The notes beneath the pieces were generated by a model. It had not been told where the DNA came from, searched no databases, and saw only the letters and a list, made by a program, of their open reading frames with translations. From Actinoallomurus vinaceus (lineage in GTDB: Bacteria > Actinomycetota > Actinomycetes > Streptosporangiales > Streptosporangiaceae), in the NCBI RefSeq assembly GCF_039542055.1, contig NZ_BAABHK010000002.1, forward strand, positions 930,001-994,000: a stretch of 64,000 nt of DNA. Reading direction: 5' to 3'. A program made the translations under genes and the position numbers. Positions 17,437-25,867 of this stretch are shown piece by piece. Positions within the stretch are counted from its first letter, which is position 1, and each line of letters starts with the position of its first letter.

Positions 17437-18009
17437 ATGCAGCAACCCCGTCGGCTCCGCGAAGACCTGCTCGACGCTGCCGCCAGATTGATCATCGAGC
17501 GCGGGTTCCGGCGGGTCCGGATGCAGGACGTCGCGGACGCGGTGGGGGTCAGCCGGCAGACGGTGTACAACGAGTTCGGCGACAAGTGGGGGCTGGCTCA
17601 GGCGCTGACCCTGCGGGAGAACGAGCGGTATCTCGACGGCGTCGACACGGCGCTGTCCGACCATGCCGACCTGTACTCGGCGGTCGCGGCCGCGGTGTCG
17701 TACACGCTGCGGACCGCCGCCGACGACCCGTTGAAGAAGGCGACGCTGACCGGTGAGGGCAGCGAGGACCTGCTCCCCCTGATGACCACGCGCGCGGAGC
17801 CGGTGCTGTTCGCCGCGCGGGAGCGCATCGTCAGCCATGCCGTACGCCAGTGGCCGCAGCTCGACGCGGCGGAGGTGACCGAGCTCGCCGACGCGGTCAT
17901 CCGCCTGACGATGAGTCACGTCATGCTGCCGACGGATCCGGCCGAGGTCGTCGCCGAGCGCCTGGCGCGGCTCGTCGCCCGCTACCTGAGCCTGCCCGCG
18001 CCTAGCTGA
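17437..18009 (+). CDS. TetR-family regulator
   Basis: 190 residues from ATG 17437 (GGAGGC upstream). The N-terminal helix-turn-helix reads MQDVADAVGVSRQTVYNEFGDKWGL (residues about 30-55). The C-terminal helical ligand domain is variable, so the effector is unknown. The gene converges with the crotonase gene and their ends overlap by 8 nt. Likely targets are the divergent gene at 16983-17333, itself, or the crotonase/GATase pair. Confidence 0.9.
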   Translation: MQQPRRLREDLLDAAARLIIERGFRRVRMQDVADAVGVSRQTVYNEFGDKWGLAQALTLRENERYLDGVDTALSDHADLYSAVAAAVSYTLRTAADDPLKKATLTGEGSEDLLPLMTTRAEPVLFAARERIVSHAVRQWPQLDAAEVTELADAVIRLTMSHVMLPTDPAEVVAERLARLVARYLSLPAPS

Positions 18010-18790
18010 AGCGCGGCGGGCGTTTCTCGCGCAGGGCGCGGACGCCCTCGCGCAGGTCGGGGCCGCCGAAACCGTAGAACTCCAGGGCCAGCGACGCGTC
18101 GAACGCGGGACCGGCCATGCGCAGCCAGTTGTTCAGGGCGTACTTCGTGAACCCGATCGCCTGGGCGGCCCCGTCGGCGAGCCGTCCGGCGATCTCCAGG
18201 GACTTCTCGTGGACGGCGTCGTCGTCGACGCAGAGACTGACGAGGCCGATGCGCTCGGCCTCCTCACCGGTGAGCGGCTCGCAGAGCAGGAGGTGGTACT
18301 TGGCCTTGGCCATGCCGCACAGCAGCGGCCAGACGACGGCGGCGTGGTCGCCGGCTGCCACGCCGAGGCGCGTGTGGCCGTCGATGATCTTCGCGGTGCG
18401 GCCCGCGACCGAGATGTCGGCGAGCAGGGCGACGGCCAGGCCCGCGCCGACGGCGGGTCCCTGGATCGCGCTCACGATCGGTTTGCCGCAGTTGAGGACG
18501 TTGTAGACGATGTCGCGGGCCTCGCGCAGGACCCGGGAACGGACCTCGTAGTCCGCCATCATGTCCTCGATCATGGCGAGGTCGCCGCCCGCGGAGAAGG
18601 CGGTGCCCGCTCCTCGCACGACGATGGCGCGCACCTCGTCGTCGGCGTCGGCGTCGCGCCAGATCTGGGCGAGTTCGCGATGGCCGGTCGCGTCGACGGC
18701 GTTGAGCCGTTCGGGGGCGCTGATCGTCACCCGGAGCACGCCCTCGCGCGCCCAGTCGATCCGTAGCCGCTCGTACGCCTCATAGCTCAT
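18002..18790 (-). CDS. Enoyl-CoA hydratase/isomerase (crotonase) family protein
   Basis: 262 residues from ATG 18790. It has the crotonase fold with the oxyanion-hole stretches AGTAFSAGGDLAMIEDM and AIQGPAVGAGLAVALLADIS. It is the usual length for a monofunctional family member. The first catalytic Glu position of true hydratases is not obvious (here DISVAGRTAKIID and GHTRLGVAAGDH), so isomerase, hydrolase or hydratase activity on an acyl-CoA are all possible. It follows the GATase-like gene on the same strand (119 nt gap). Cytoplasmic. Confidence 0.85.
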   Translation of the reverse strand: MSYEAYERLRIDWAREGVLRVTISAPERLNAVDATGHRELAQIWRDADADDEVRAIVVRGAGTAFSAGGDLAMIEDMMADYEVRSRVLREARDIVYNVLNCGKPIVSAIQGPAVGAGLAVALLADISVAGRTAKIIDGHTRLGVAAGDHAAVVWPLLCGMAKAKYHLLLCEPLTGEEAERIGLVSLCVDDDAVHEKSLEIAGRLADGAAQAIGFTKYALNNWLRMAGPAFDASLALEFYGFGGPDLREGVRALREKRPPRFS

Positions 18791-18909
18791 CGGTCCGACC
18801 TCCGCGTCAGGCTGGCCCGAGCCTATCGGGAAGATCGAAAGCCGTCGCGTCCGGCCGGGCCGGGCACCGGGCCCTCCCGCTTCAGCCGGTGGTTCGCCGA
18901 GCGGAGGGC

Positions 18910-19638
18910 TCAGAGGCGGCCTTCGGTCGCGGCGTGCACGAACGCCTCGAAGAGGCGGGGGTCGTCGCTCTCCTCGGGATGCCACTGCACGCCGACGCCG
19001 AACCGGTGCCCCTGCAACTCCACCGCCTCGACGACCTGGTCCTCGGTCCAGGCGACGGCGACGAGCCCCTTGCCGAGGCGCTTGACGGCCTGGTGATGGC
19101 GTGTCGGCACCTCAACCTGCTCGCCGAGGATCCGGCCCAGGATGCTGGAGGAGCCGATCTGGACGCGGTGGGCGCCCACTCGGCCGGAGGCCGGGGCGTG
19201 AGCGTCTCCGCCGACGACGTCGGGCAGGTGCTGGACCAGGCTTCCTCCTTGGAGGACGTTGAGCGCCTGCATGCCGCGCCCGATCGCGAGGAAGGGCAGG
19301 TCGCTCTCGATGGCGGTGCGCAGCAGGGCGAGTTCGAACCGGTCGCGTTGCGGCTGCGGCGCGCCGGTCCGCTCGTGCCGTCCCTCGCCGTAGAGGCCGG
19401 GGTCGAGGTCGGCGCCGCCCGCGATGACGAGGCCGTCGAGGCGTTCGACGTGTACCGAGACGGCGGCGCGGGTGGACGGCGGGACGAGCACGGGGACGGC
19501 CCGTACGCGTTCCAGCGCGCGAAGGTACGACACGGGCAGCAGCGCCGCCTCGCGTACCCAGTCGCTCCAGCGCGCGGGCTCCAGGTCGGTGGTGATTCCG
19601 ATGAGCGCGGGCCCCGTGCCGTACGTCGCCCCTGCCAT
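18910..19638 (-). CDS. Class I glutamine amidotransferase-like (PuuD/C26) protein, catalytic Cys missing
   Basis: 242 residues from ATG 19638 with GGAGG 7 nt upstream. The overall pattern is that of gamma-glutamyl-GABA hydrolase/PuuD: GITTDLE, LDGLVIAGGADLDPGLYG and the His-Glu part of the triad in VGVQWHPEE. The nucleophile elbow, normally GICRGMQ, reads AIGRGMQ: Cys is replaced by Gly120 (codon GGG at 19281-19279). The protein therefore probably cannot hydrolyse gamma-glutamyl bonds by the usual mechanism and may be a binding or regulatory pseudoenzyme. It is upstream of and probably cotranscribed with the crotonase. There is no frameshift, so the gene appears maintained. Confidence 0.82.
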   Translation of the reverse strand: MAGATYGTGPALIGITTDLEPARWSDWVREAALLPVSYLRALERVRAVPVLVPPSTRAAVSVHVERLDGLVIAGGADLDPGLYGEGRHERTGAPQPQRDRFELALLRTAIESDLPFLAIGRGMQALNVLQGGSLVQHLPDVVGGDAHAPASGRVGAHRVQIGSSSILGRILGEQVEVPTRHHQAVKRLGKGLVAVAWTEDQVVEAVELQGHRFGVGVQWHPEESDDPRLFEAFVHAATEGRL

Positions 19639-19832
19639 CCCGGGGCCTCCTCCCGAACGCCTGCGGCGATGTCGTTGTTGCTCTGGGTCATCATGGCGCA
19701 TGACGGAGCCGGTGGACGGCCGCTCGTGACGCGTGGCGCGCCCAGCCTGCCCGACTCCTCGACGCCCGACCGCGTACGGCCGGGCATGGGGAGTCGCGGG
19801 GAACATCCTTCCGTACTCAGGGGAGATCAGAA

Positions 19833-19872
19833 GTAGAGATTTCTTCAAACCCGTAGATATTTCTTCTAACCC
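19833..19872. repeat. Tandem 20-bp direct repeat
   Basis: GTAGAGATTTCTTCAAACCC is followed at once by GTAGATATTTCTTCTAACCC. Two adjacent AT-rich copies differing at two positions look like a paired regulator-binding site. Confidence 0.6.
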
Positions 19873-19909
19873 TCCCCGTATGCAGCCAGGCGTATGGCCT
19901 AGTCGATTT

Positions 19910-19925
19910 CATACCGATCGGTATG
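19910..19925. promoter_or_regulatory. 16-bp perfect palindrome, TetR-like operator
   Basis: CATACCGATCGGTATG is a perfect palindrome with the ATACCG/CGGTAT half-sites often bound by TetR-family repressors. It lies 160 nt upstream of the flavohaemoprotein. Confidence 0.55.
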
Positions 19926-19950
19926 CGTGATTCACTGGCAATCACTCTCC

Positions 19951-19977
19951 GATTACACGTAATCCGCATTCGATTAC
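19951..19977. promoter_or_regulatory. GATTAC repeats upstream of the flavohaemoprotein
   Basis: GATTAC-AC-GTAATC (19951-19964) is an inverted repeat; a third GATTAC follows at 19972. It could be an operator of the globin gene, about 110 nt downstream. Confidence 0.45.
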
Positions 19978-20085
19978 TGTTCGTACATCTCGGAATTGGC
20001 CCTCTCCAAGAGGTTGATGTTCTCCCTGGTGAGATGCGAAACTCGCTGTACGGGGGCGCGTGGTAACGAGTGACGGGAACAGGCC

Positions 20086-21210
20086 GTGAAATCCGTGGAG
20101 TCGCTGAAACCTGAGGTGATCAAGGAAATCTACGCCCTCATCGAGCCGTACGCAGAAAAGAGCATTTCATATTTTTACGGACGGCTCTTCGCGGAGAACC
20201 CACGGCTTCGCGCGCTTTTTCCGCCGGGCATGGCCGGACAGCGAGAACGGATGTTCCGCGCCCTCTCCCAGATCAGCGGGAGCCTCGACAGCCCGGACAC
20301 ATTCACCGGCTTCCTGTCCCGGCTCGGGCGGGATCATCGCAAGTACGGCATCAGCCCCGCGCACTACGAGGCGATGGGCCGGGCGATGCTGGCGACGTTC
20401 CGCGCGTACGTGCGCGAGGCGTGGACGGAGGAGATGGAGGCGGCCTGGACGGCGATGTTCGCGACGGCGACCGCGATCATGATCCAGGCGGCCGAGGAGG
20501 ACGCCGAGCACACGCCGCCCTGGTGGATCGGGGAGGTCGTCGAGCACGAGCGGCGCGCCCCGGACATCGCGGTGCTCACCGTACGGCCGAGCCAGCCGCT
20601 GCCATACCGCGCGGGGCAGTACGTCACCGTTCAGGCCGCCCGCTGGCCCCGGGTCTGGCGGCCGTACTCGATCGCCAACGCCCCGGGTGACGACGGGCTG
20701 CTGCGCTTCCATGTGCGGGCGCTCCCGGCCGGCTGGGTCAGCGGGGCGCTCGTCCGCCACACCGCGGTGGGTGACGCGCTCCTGCTCGGGCGGGCGGCGG
20801 GTTCGATGGTGCTCGACACCGAGTCCGATCGCGACATCCTGTGCGTGGCGGGCGGCACCGGGCTCGGCCCGCTGAAGGCCCTCGCGGAGGAGGCGCTCCG
20901 GCCCGCGGGAGAGCGCGAGGTCCGGCTGGTCGTCGGCGCCCGCACCCCGGCCGAGCTGTACGACCTGCCCGCGCTCCGGGCGCTCGCCGAGCGGCACACG
21001 CGGCTCACGGTGGTGCCCGTCGTCTCGGAGGACCCCGAGTTCGACGGCGTACGAGGGCTCGTGTCGGACGTCCTCGGCCGTTTCCAGGACCGGTCGGGCC
21101 ACGACGTGTACGTTGCCGGACCGGCCGGCATGGTCTCGCGCACCGTGACGAACCTGCAGGAGCTGGGCGTCCCGGCCGAGCGGATCCACTACGACGCACC
21201 GGACCGCTGA
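20086..21210 (+). CDS. Flavohaemoprotein (globin plus FAD/NAD reductase)
   Basis: 374 residues from GTG 20086; no strong ribosome site. Residues 1-135 are a globin domain: Tyr31 (B10 position) in FYGRLF, Phe45 (CD1) and proximal-type His84 in DHRKYGISPAHY. Then come an FAD domain with RPYSIANA and GQYVTV, and an NAD domain with GGTGLGPLKALAEE and VYVAGPAGMV. This is the layout of nitric oxide dioxygenase (Hmp), which converts NO plus O2 to nitrate using NAD(P)H. It is slightly shorter than Hmp (about 400), closer to actinobacterial two-domain variants of uncertain NO activity. The upstream spacer is rich in operator-like repeats, so it is likely induced by a stress signal. Single gene. Confidence 0.9.
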   Translation: MKSVESLKPEVIKEIYALIEPYAEKSISYFYGRLFAENPRLRALFPPGMAGQRERMFRALSQISGSLDSPDTFTGFLSRLGRDHRKYGISPAHYEAMGRAMLATFRAYVREAWTEEMEAAWTAMFATATAIMIQAAEEDAEHTPPWWIGEVVEHERRAPDIAVLTVRPSQPLPYRAGQYVTVQAARWPRVWRPYSIANAPGDDGLLRFHVRALPAGWVSGALVRHTAVGDALLLGRAAGSMVLDTESDRDILCVAGGTGLGPLKALAEEALRPAGEREVRLVVGARTPAELYDLPALRALAERHTRLTVVPVVSEDPEFDGVRGLVSDVLGRFQDRSGHDVYVAGPAGMVSRTVTNLQELGVPAERIHYDAPDR

Positions 21211-21458
21211 CCGGGAGCCCACCAGCGCCGACCGCGAGTCGCCGGCCCACCTGCTCGACATCGCTGACTCGCGAGCGCCCGCCGATGCCGACGGCGAGCC
21301 CGTCGACATCGCCGGTCTACGCGCCGGGCCACTGACCCGCGCCGCCGGTCCACGCGCCCGACACCGCTGACCGCGAACCCGCCGACTCTCCCAAGCGCGC
21401 CGACTCCGACGCCGACCGCGAGCCCAGCGACGACGCCGAGCCCGCCGACGTCGGCGGT

Positions 21459-22262
21459 CTACGCGCCCGACTCGGCGCGCTCGCGCAGCACCGCCGCCGT
21501 CTCGTCGTCCGCCGGGAAGAACGCCTCGATGGCGAGCTCGGCGAGGGTGACGTCGGCCGCCGCGCCGAACGTCGTCACCGTGCTGAAGAAGCTCAGCACC
21601 CGGTCGCCGTACCGGAGCATCGTGGGCAGGGCGATGTCGTGCGCGGGCTCGTGGGCGGCGTCCTCGTCGACGTCGGGACCGTAGGCCTTCGTCTCCTCGT
21701 GCAGCGCGGCGAGATCCGGGTCGCCGGTGAGCGACACCTGGCGGGCCATCCGGGCGACCAGATGCGCCCGCACCTCGGGCAGGTTGACCACGCGGGCCGA
21801 CAACCCCTTCGGGTGCAGGGCGAGCCGGTGGATGTTGACCGGCGGCCGGACCAGTTCCTCGGGCACGTCCTCCAGGAACAGCATGGCGGCGTTGTTGGCC
21901 ATCACCAGGTTCCAGAACCGGTCCACCACGATCGCGGGGTACGGCTCGTGCCCGTCGAGGACCCGGACGAGGGCTTGACGCGCCGGGCCCATCTCCGGGG
22001 CGTCGATCGAGCGCTGCGCGTACACGGGCGCGTACCCCGCCGCGATGAGCAGGTCGTTGCGCTCGCGCAGCGGCACTTCGAGGCGCTCGGCCAGGCGCAG
22101 GACCATCTCCCGGCTGGGATGCGAGCGCCCCGTCTCGACGAAGCTGAGGTGGCGGGTGGAGACGTCGGCCTCGAGGGCGAGCTCCAGCTGACTGAGCCGG
22201 CGGCGGCGACGCCAGTCGCGCAGCAGATCGCCGACGGGTCGCGTGAGTGTGGCGGTGACCAT
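21459..22262 (-). CDS. XRE-family regulator, MmyB-like
   Basis: 267 residues from ATG 22262. Residues about 10-65 are a Cro/C1-type helix-turn-helix (LSQLELALEADVSTRHLSFVETGRSHPSREMVLRLA). The rest is the MmyB-like ligand-binding domain (PYPAIVVDRFWNLVMANNAA, a PAS-like fold). Members often control neighbouring oxidoreductase genes and may bind a fatty acid or similar ligand. An ATTACCT-GTG-AGGTAGT element 39 nt upstream of the start is a candidate autoregulatory site. The 248-bp spacer between it and the flavohaemoprotein is GC-rich and made of degenerate GCCGACCGCGAGCC-like repeats with no gene. Confidence 0.88.
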   Translation of the reverse strand: MVTATLTRPVGDLLRDWRRRRRLSQLELALEADVSTRHLSFVETGRSHPSREMVLRLAERLEVPLRERNDLLIAAGYAPVYAQRSIDAPEMGPARQALVRVLDGHEPYPAIVVDRFWNLVMANNAAMLFLEDVPEELVRPPVNIHRLALHPKGLSARVVNLPEVRAHLVARMARQVSLTGDPDLAALHEETKAYGPDVDEDAAHEPAHDIALPTMLRYGDRVLSFFSTVTTFGAAADVTLAELAIEAFFPADDETAAVLRERAESGA

Positions 22263-22300
22263 GATGATCAGACGCTATCCGGCGCGGCCGCCTTCCGGCG

Positions 22301-22317
22301 ATTACCTGTGAGGTAGT
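22301..22317. promoter_or_regulatory. Candidate operator ATTACCT-N3-AGGTAGT
   Basis: Seven-base arms with one mismatch and a 3-nt spacer, 39 nt upstream of the XRE start. A related element (ATTACC-N5-GGTAAT) lies before the thioesterase gene at 25413. Confidence 0.45.
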
Positions 22318-22350
22318 CGACACGATGACGCGACCCCCGGCGGCGGACCG

Positions 22351-22503
22351 CGAGACCCGACCGGCGCGGTGGGTCGACGACGCGGCAGGCCGACGGATCG
22401 TCGGCGGGCCCCGGACCGGACCGGCGCGGCAGATCGTCGCTACCACGGCGAGACCCGACCGGCGTGGTGGGTCGACGATGCTGCAGGCCCGCGGATCGTC
22501 GCC
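22351..22503. repeat. Imperfect direct repeat, about 55 bp, 98 bp apart
   Basis: Copies start at 22351 and 22449 with CGAGACCCGACCGGCG, then GGTGGGTCGACGA and end in GGATCGTCG; a weaker partial copy lies between (GGACCGGACCGGCGCGG) and another after. It is noncoding and looks like duplicated GC-rich spacer. Confidence 0.6.
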
Positions 22504-22632
22504 GCCACCGCGGGACCCGGGCGACGCGGCGGGTGGGCGGCTCGTGGGAAAATCCGGGTACGGCGCATCTCGCCCGCGGTGATGTGACTCGCCCGGGCCC
22601 GGCGCGCGCCGCCGAGGGGAGGAGTCGACGGC

Positions 22633-23820
22633 ATGCCGAACGTCAGCGCGCCCTCGGCCGGGCACCTCCTGCGGTTCATCAGGTCCGGTGCGGCGCGCAC
22701 CCGCCGCGATCTCATGGAGCTGACCGGTCTGGCCCGCTCCACGGTCGCGCAGCGCGTGGACCAGTTGGTGAGCGCCGGTTACGTGCGCGAGGGCGGCGTC
22801 GACGCCTCGACCGGAGGCCGCCGCCCCAGTCTCCTGGAGATCAACGAAGGGTCCGCCGTGGTTCTCGCCGCGGATCTGGGGGCGACGCACGGCCGGGTCG
22901 CGGTGACGGACCTCGCCGGCCGGGCGCTCGGCGAGACCACCGGCCGCATGCTCAGCTCCGAGGGGCCGGAGAAGGCCCTCGCCTGGGTGACGGCCCGGTT
23001 CCGGGATCTTCTCGCCGACTGCGGCCGGTCCGTCGCCGAGGTGTGCGGCGTGGGCGTCGGCCTGCCGAGCCCGGTGGACGTGCGCACCGGCCGCACGGTC
23101 CAGACCCCGATCGCCCCGGGGTGGGAGCGGTACGACATTCCGGCCGCGATCGCCGCCGAGTTCCCCGGTCCGGTCATGCTGGACAACGACGCCAATGTCA
23201 TGGCGCTCGGCGAGTACACCGCCGCGGGCCCTGACGCGCCGCCGGTCCTTCTCGTCAAGGTGGCGACCGGCATCGGCGCCGGGATCGTGGAGGACGGCCG
23301 CGTGCTGCGCGGCGTCGGCGGCGCGGCGGGCGAGATCGGACACGTCCGGGTGCCGGGCCGAGACGACGCGGTGTGCTCCTGCGGGCGCCACGGCTGTCTC
23401 GCCGCGGTGGCGAGCGGCGCGGCGCTGGCGCGCGAACTGGCCGCGTACGACCCGTCGGTCCGCGACTCCTCCGACGTCGCCCGGCTGGCGCTGGCCGGCC
23501 ACCCGGAGGCGGTGCGGCTGACGCGGGAGGCCGGGCGGGCGCTCGGGGAGGTCCTGGCGGTGGTCGTGAGCGTGGTGAACCCCGGTTCCCTGATCATCTC
23601 CGGGTCGCTGGCGGGCGCCGGGGAGCACCTGGTGGGAGAGATCCGCGAGACCGTGTTCCGGGGAGTGCAGTACCGCTCGACGCGCGGGCTGCAGATCGGC
23701 GAGGGGCACCTGGGTTCGCGCGCCGGCGTGGTCGGCGCGGCGTCCATGGTCATCGACCGGGTCTTCTCCCCCGAGGTCGTCGATGCCCGGATCGCCGCCG
23801 CGGAGTCTCTGCGCGCCTGA
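22633..23820 (+). CDS. ROK-family transcriptional regulator (third, divergent copy)
   Basis: 395 residues from ATG 22633 (GAGGGGAGG upstream). It has an N-terminal winged helix (TRRDLMELTGLARSTVAQRV), the kinase-like loop AADLGATHGRVAV, the Asp of LDNDANVMALGEY, GEIGH and the zinc motif CSCGRHGC. It differs clearly from the two ROK copies flanking the GH3-GH92 cluster. It lies directly upstream of the GH63-type glucosylglycerate hydrolase gene (167 nt gap, same strand), the probable target. Sugar ligand unknown. Confidence 0.9.
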   Translation: MPNVSAPSAGHLLRFIRSGAARTRRDLMELTGLARSTVAQRVDQLVSAGYVREGGVDASTGGRRPSLLEINEGSAVVLAADLGATHGRVAVTDLAGRALGETTGRMLSSEGPEKALAWVTARFRDLLADCGRSVAEVCGVGVGLPSPVDVRTGRTVQTPIAPGWERYDIPAAIAAEFPGPVMLDNDANVMALGEYTAAGPDAPPVLLVKVATGIGAGIVEDGRVLRGVGGAAGEIGHVRVPGRDDAVCSCGRHGCLAAVASGAALARELAAYDPSVRDSSDVARLALAGHPEAVRLTREAGRALGEVLAVVVSVVNPGSLIISGSLAGAGEHLVGEIRETVFRGVQYRSTRGLQIGEGHLGSRAGVVGAASMVIDRVFSPEVVDARIAAAESLRA

Positions 23821-23987
23821 CCGGGCCGACGTTTCCGGTCGATTACGAAAGTTACACAGCGGTTACAGAGCCGCCACTTGTCATGCCCCGAGCGACGGCG
23901 CAGGATCGACGTAGGCGACTATGTCTATGATCATGGACGAAGTTGCCATCATGCCGGACAAAGTTCCCTGGTGCGGAGATAAGCGAG

Positions 23988-25364
23988 ATGACGGACAGCG
24001 AGAGACCGGGACACGAACGCCATCGGCTCTGGGTGGTGAACCGGCTGAGCCGCGCCGAGGTCGCCGAACGGGCGGCGGAGGTGCTGCGCGGCAACGACCG
24101 GGGACTCCACACCGTCGCGGCACCCCGGCTCTACCCGCACATGTGGAGCTGGGACGCCGCCTTCATCGCCATCGGCCTGGCGCGGATGTCGGCGAGCCGC
24201 GCGCTGACCGAGCTCGAGACGCTGTTCGCCGCGCAGTGGCGCAACGGCATGGTCCCGCACATCGTCTTCTCCGCCAACGCACCGCTGTACGAGCCGGGCC
24301 CGGACCGGTGGGCGTCGAAGGAGACCTCACCCCACGCGCCGGACCACGCCGCGACCAGCGGGCTGATCCAGCCGCCGGTCCACGCGCTCGCCCTGCGCCG
24401 CATCCTCGACGCGGTGCGGAACACCGACGCCGCCGGGCGGCGCGACGTCATCGCCCGGATCCGCATCCTGTGGCCGAAGCTGCTCACCTGGCACCGCTAC
24501 CTGGCGGACCACCGCGACGCGGACGGCCGGGGACTGCTGATGATCTACCACGGCGGGGAGAGCGGGATGGACAACTCCCCCCGCTGGGACACCCCCTACG
24601 CCGACGTCGTCCCCGATCCGGGGTTCCGGCCGTTCCGCCGCTCCGACCTGGCGGCCCTGGGCGAGCAGTCGCAGCGCCCGACCGACGCGGACTACGTCAA
24701 GTACCAGTGGCTGATCGAAGAGCTCCGGCAGGCGCGCTACGACGACGAACTCGCCCGCAAGTCCCTCAGCTTCCGGGTCGCCGACGTGTTCGCCAGCGCG
24801 ATCTTCGCGGTCGCGAACGAGGATCTCGCGCAGGTCGCCGAGGAGCTCGGCCTGGGAGCCGTCGACGAGCTGCGCGGATACGCCGAGCGGTTCCGACGCG
24901 GCGTGCTCGGCACGACCGACGACGACGGGTTCGCCGCCGACGTCGACCTGCGCACGGACACGGCCCTGCGCACGAAGACCATCGCCGGGTTCGCGCCGCT
25001 CCTGTCCGGCGGGCTGGATCCGGAGCACCGGCGCCGCCTGGTGGACCTGCTGCTCTCCCCCGCCTGGTGTGGGAACCCGGACCTCGCCTATCCCCTGCCC
25101 CCGAGCACCAGCCCGGAGGCGCCCGAGTTCGACGCCGCGCGGTACTGGCGCGGCCCGCAGTGGCCGCCGATGAACCTGCTGATCATCTGGGGCCTGGAGC
25201 GCTCCGGGGAGCACGACGCGGCGGAACGGCTCCGCGAGGCGGCTCTCTATCAGCTCACCGACGGCGTCTTCGCGGAGTACTACGACCCGTTCACGGCGCA
25301 CCCGCTGGGCAGCAGGCCCCAATCCTGGAGCGCCGCCGTCGCCCTCGACCTCGCCGCCGGCTGA
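23988..25364 (+). CDS. GH63-type glucosylglycerate/mannosylglycerate hydrolase
   Basis: 458 residues from ATG 23988 (GGAG 9 nt upstream); a TTG at 23943 has no ribosome site. It is an (alpha/alpha)6-barrel glycosidase without a signal peptide, hence cytoplasmic. Family motifs are YPHMWSWDAAFIAIGLA, RNGMVPHIVF, GMDNSPRWDTP, YWRGPQWPPMN and FAEYYDPFTAHPLGSRPQSW. Length and motifs match actinobacterial glucosylglycerate hydrolases, which release glucose and glycerate from the compatible solute glucosylglycerate when nitrogen supply recovers. Mannosylglycerate or other alpha-glucosides remain possible. The ROK regulator in front probably senses the sugar. Confidence 0.85.
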   Translation: MTDSERPGHERHRLWVVNRLSRAEVAERAAEVLRGNDRGLHTVAAPRLYPHMWSWDAAFIAIGLARMSASRALTELETLFAAQWRNGMVPHIVFSANAPLYEPGPDRWASKETSPHAPDHAATSGLIQPPVHALALRRILDAVRNTDAAGRRDVIARIRILWPKLLTWHRYLADHRDADGRGLLMIYHGGESGMDNSPRWDTPYADVVPDPGFRPFRRSDLAALGEQSQRPTDADYVKYQWLIEELRQARYDDELARKSLSFRVADVFASAIFAVANEDLAQVAEELGLGAVDELRGYAERFRRGVLGTTDDDGFAADVDLRTDTALRTKTIAGFAPLLSGGLDPEHRRRLVDLLLSPAWCGNPDLAYPLPPSTSPEAPEFDAARYWRGPQWPPMNLLIIWGLERSGEHDAAERLREAALYQLTDGVFAEYYDPFTAHPLGSRPQSWSAAVALDLAAG

Positions 25365-25412
25365 CGGCCGATCACCCTGCCGGGTCGCGATCGCGGCGGC
25401 AGCCGACCGTCG

Positions 25413-25429
25413 ATTACCAGGCGGGTAAT
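25413..25429. promoter_or_regulatory. Inverted repeat ATTACC-N5-GGTAAT
   Basis: A perfect 6-bp-arm inverted repeat 33 nt upstream of the thioesterase start. It shares its half-site with the element upstream of the XRE gene, and CGGGTAATGGAC recurs upstream of the gene at 26762 (near 26690). Confidence 0.45.
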
Positions 25430-25462
25430 GGACATCGCTACCGCCGTCGGCAGACTGTCGTC

Positions 25463-25858
25463 ATGATCTCTCCTGACGAGCTCCTGGCCGCCATGCCGTT
25501 CGCCGGGACCACCGGTCTGGTGATCGAGTCGGCGTCCGCCGAGGAGGTCACCGGCCGGCTCCCCTGGGCGCCGGAGCGCTGCACCGCCGGCGGTGCCATG
25601 CACGGCGGCGCCCTCATCACGCTCGCCGACAGCGTCGGCGCCGCCTGTGCCTTCCTCAACCTCCCGCCGGGCGCGAACACCACCACGGTCGAAACGAGCA
25701 CGCGGTTCTTCCGTGGCGTGCGGAGCGGCGAGGTACGAGCCGTGGCCCGGCCGCTGCACACGGGCCGGACGACCATCGTCGTGCAGACCGACCTGTACGA
25801 CACCGAAGGCCGCCGCGTCGCCCAGACGACCCAGACCCAGGCCGTCCTGACCGGCTGA
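25463..25858 (+). CDS. Hotdog-fold thioesterase (PaaI/YdiI type)
   Basis: 131 residues from ATG 25463. It is a single hotdog domain with the catalytic-region pattern GGAMHGGALITLADSVGAACA and ETSTRFFRGV, typical of PaaI-like acyl-CoA thioesterases. It hydrolyses short or aromatic acyl-CoA thioesters; exact substrate unknown. The 9-nt gap to the convergent thyX stop leaves no room for a separate terminator. It is probably transcribed from its own promoter within 25365-25462. Confidence 0.88.
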   Translation: MISPDELLAAMPFAGTTGLVIESASAEEVTGRLPWAPERCTAGGAMHGGALITLADSVGAACAFLNLPPGANTTTVETSTRFFRGVRSGEVRAVARPLHTGRTTIVVQTDLYDTEGRRVAQTTQTQAVLTG

Positions 25859-25867
25859 CCTACCTGC

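Larger units (their letters stand above)
19639..20085. other. Regulatory-looking gene-free region
   Basis: A 447-bp spacer between divergent genes, AT-richer than its surroundings. It holds a tandem 20-bp repeat (19833-19872), a perfect 16-bp palindrome (19910-19925) and a GATTAC/GTAATC inverted repeat (19951-19964), each listed separately. No gene was seen. Confidence 0.55.
22263..22632. other. Gene-free spacer with direct repeats
   Basis: A 370-bp divergent spacer between the XRE and ROK genes. It contains the candidate operator at 22301-22317 and a long imperfect direct repeat (22351-22503). No credible gene was seen; open frames there are low-complexity Arg/Gly/Asp strings. Confidence 0.5.

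Noticed and set aside
22325..22587. Short ORFs in the XRE-ROK spacer
   Set aside because: They translate the GC-rich direct repeat into Arg/Asp/Gly strings with no ribosome site.
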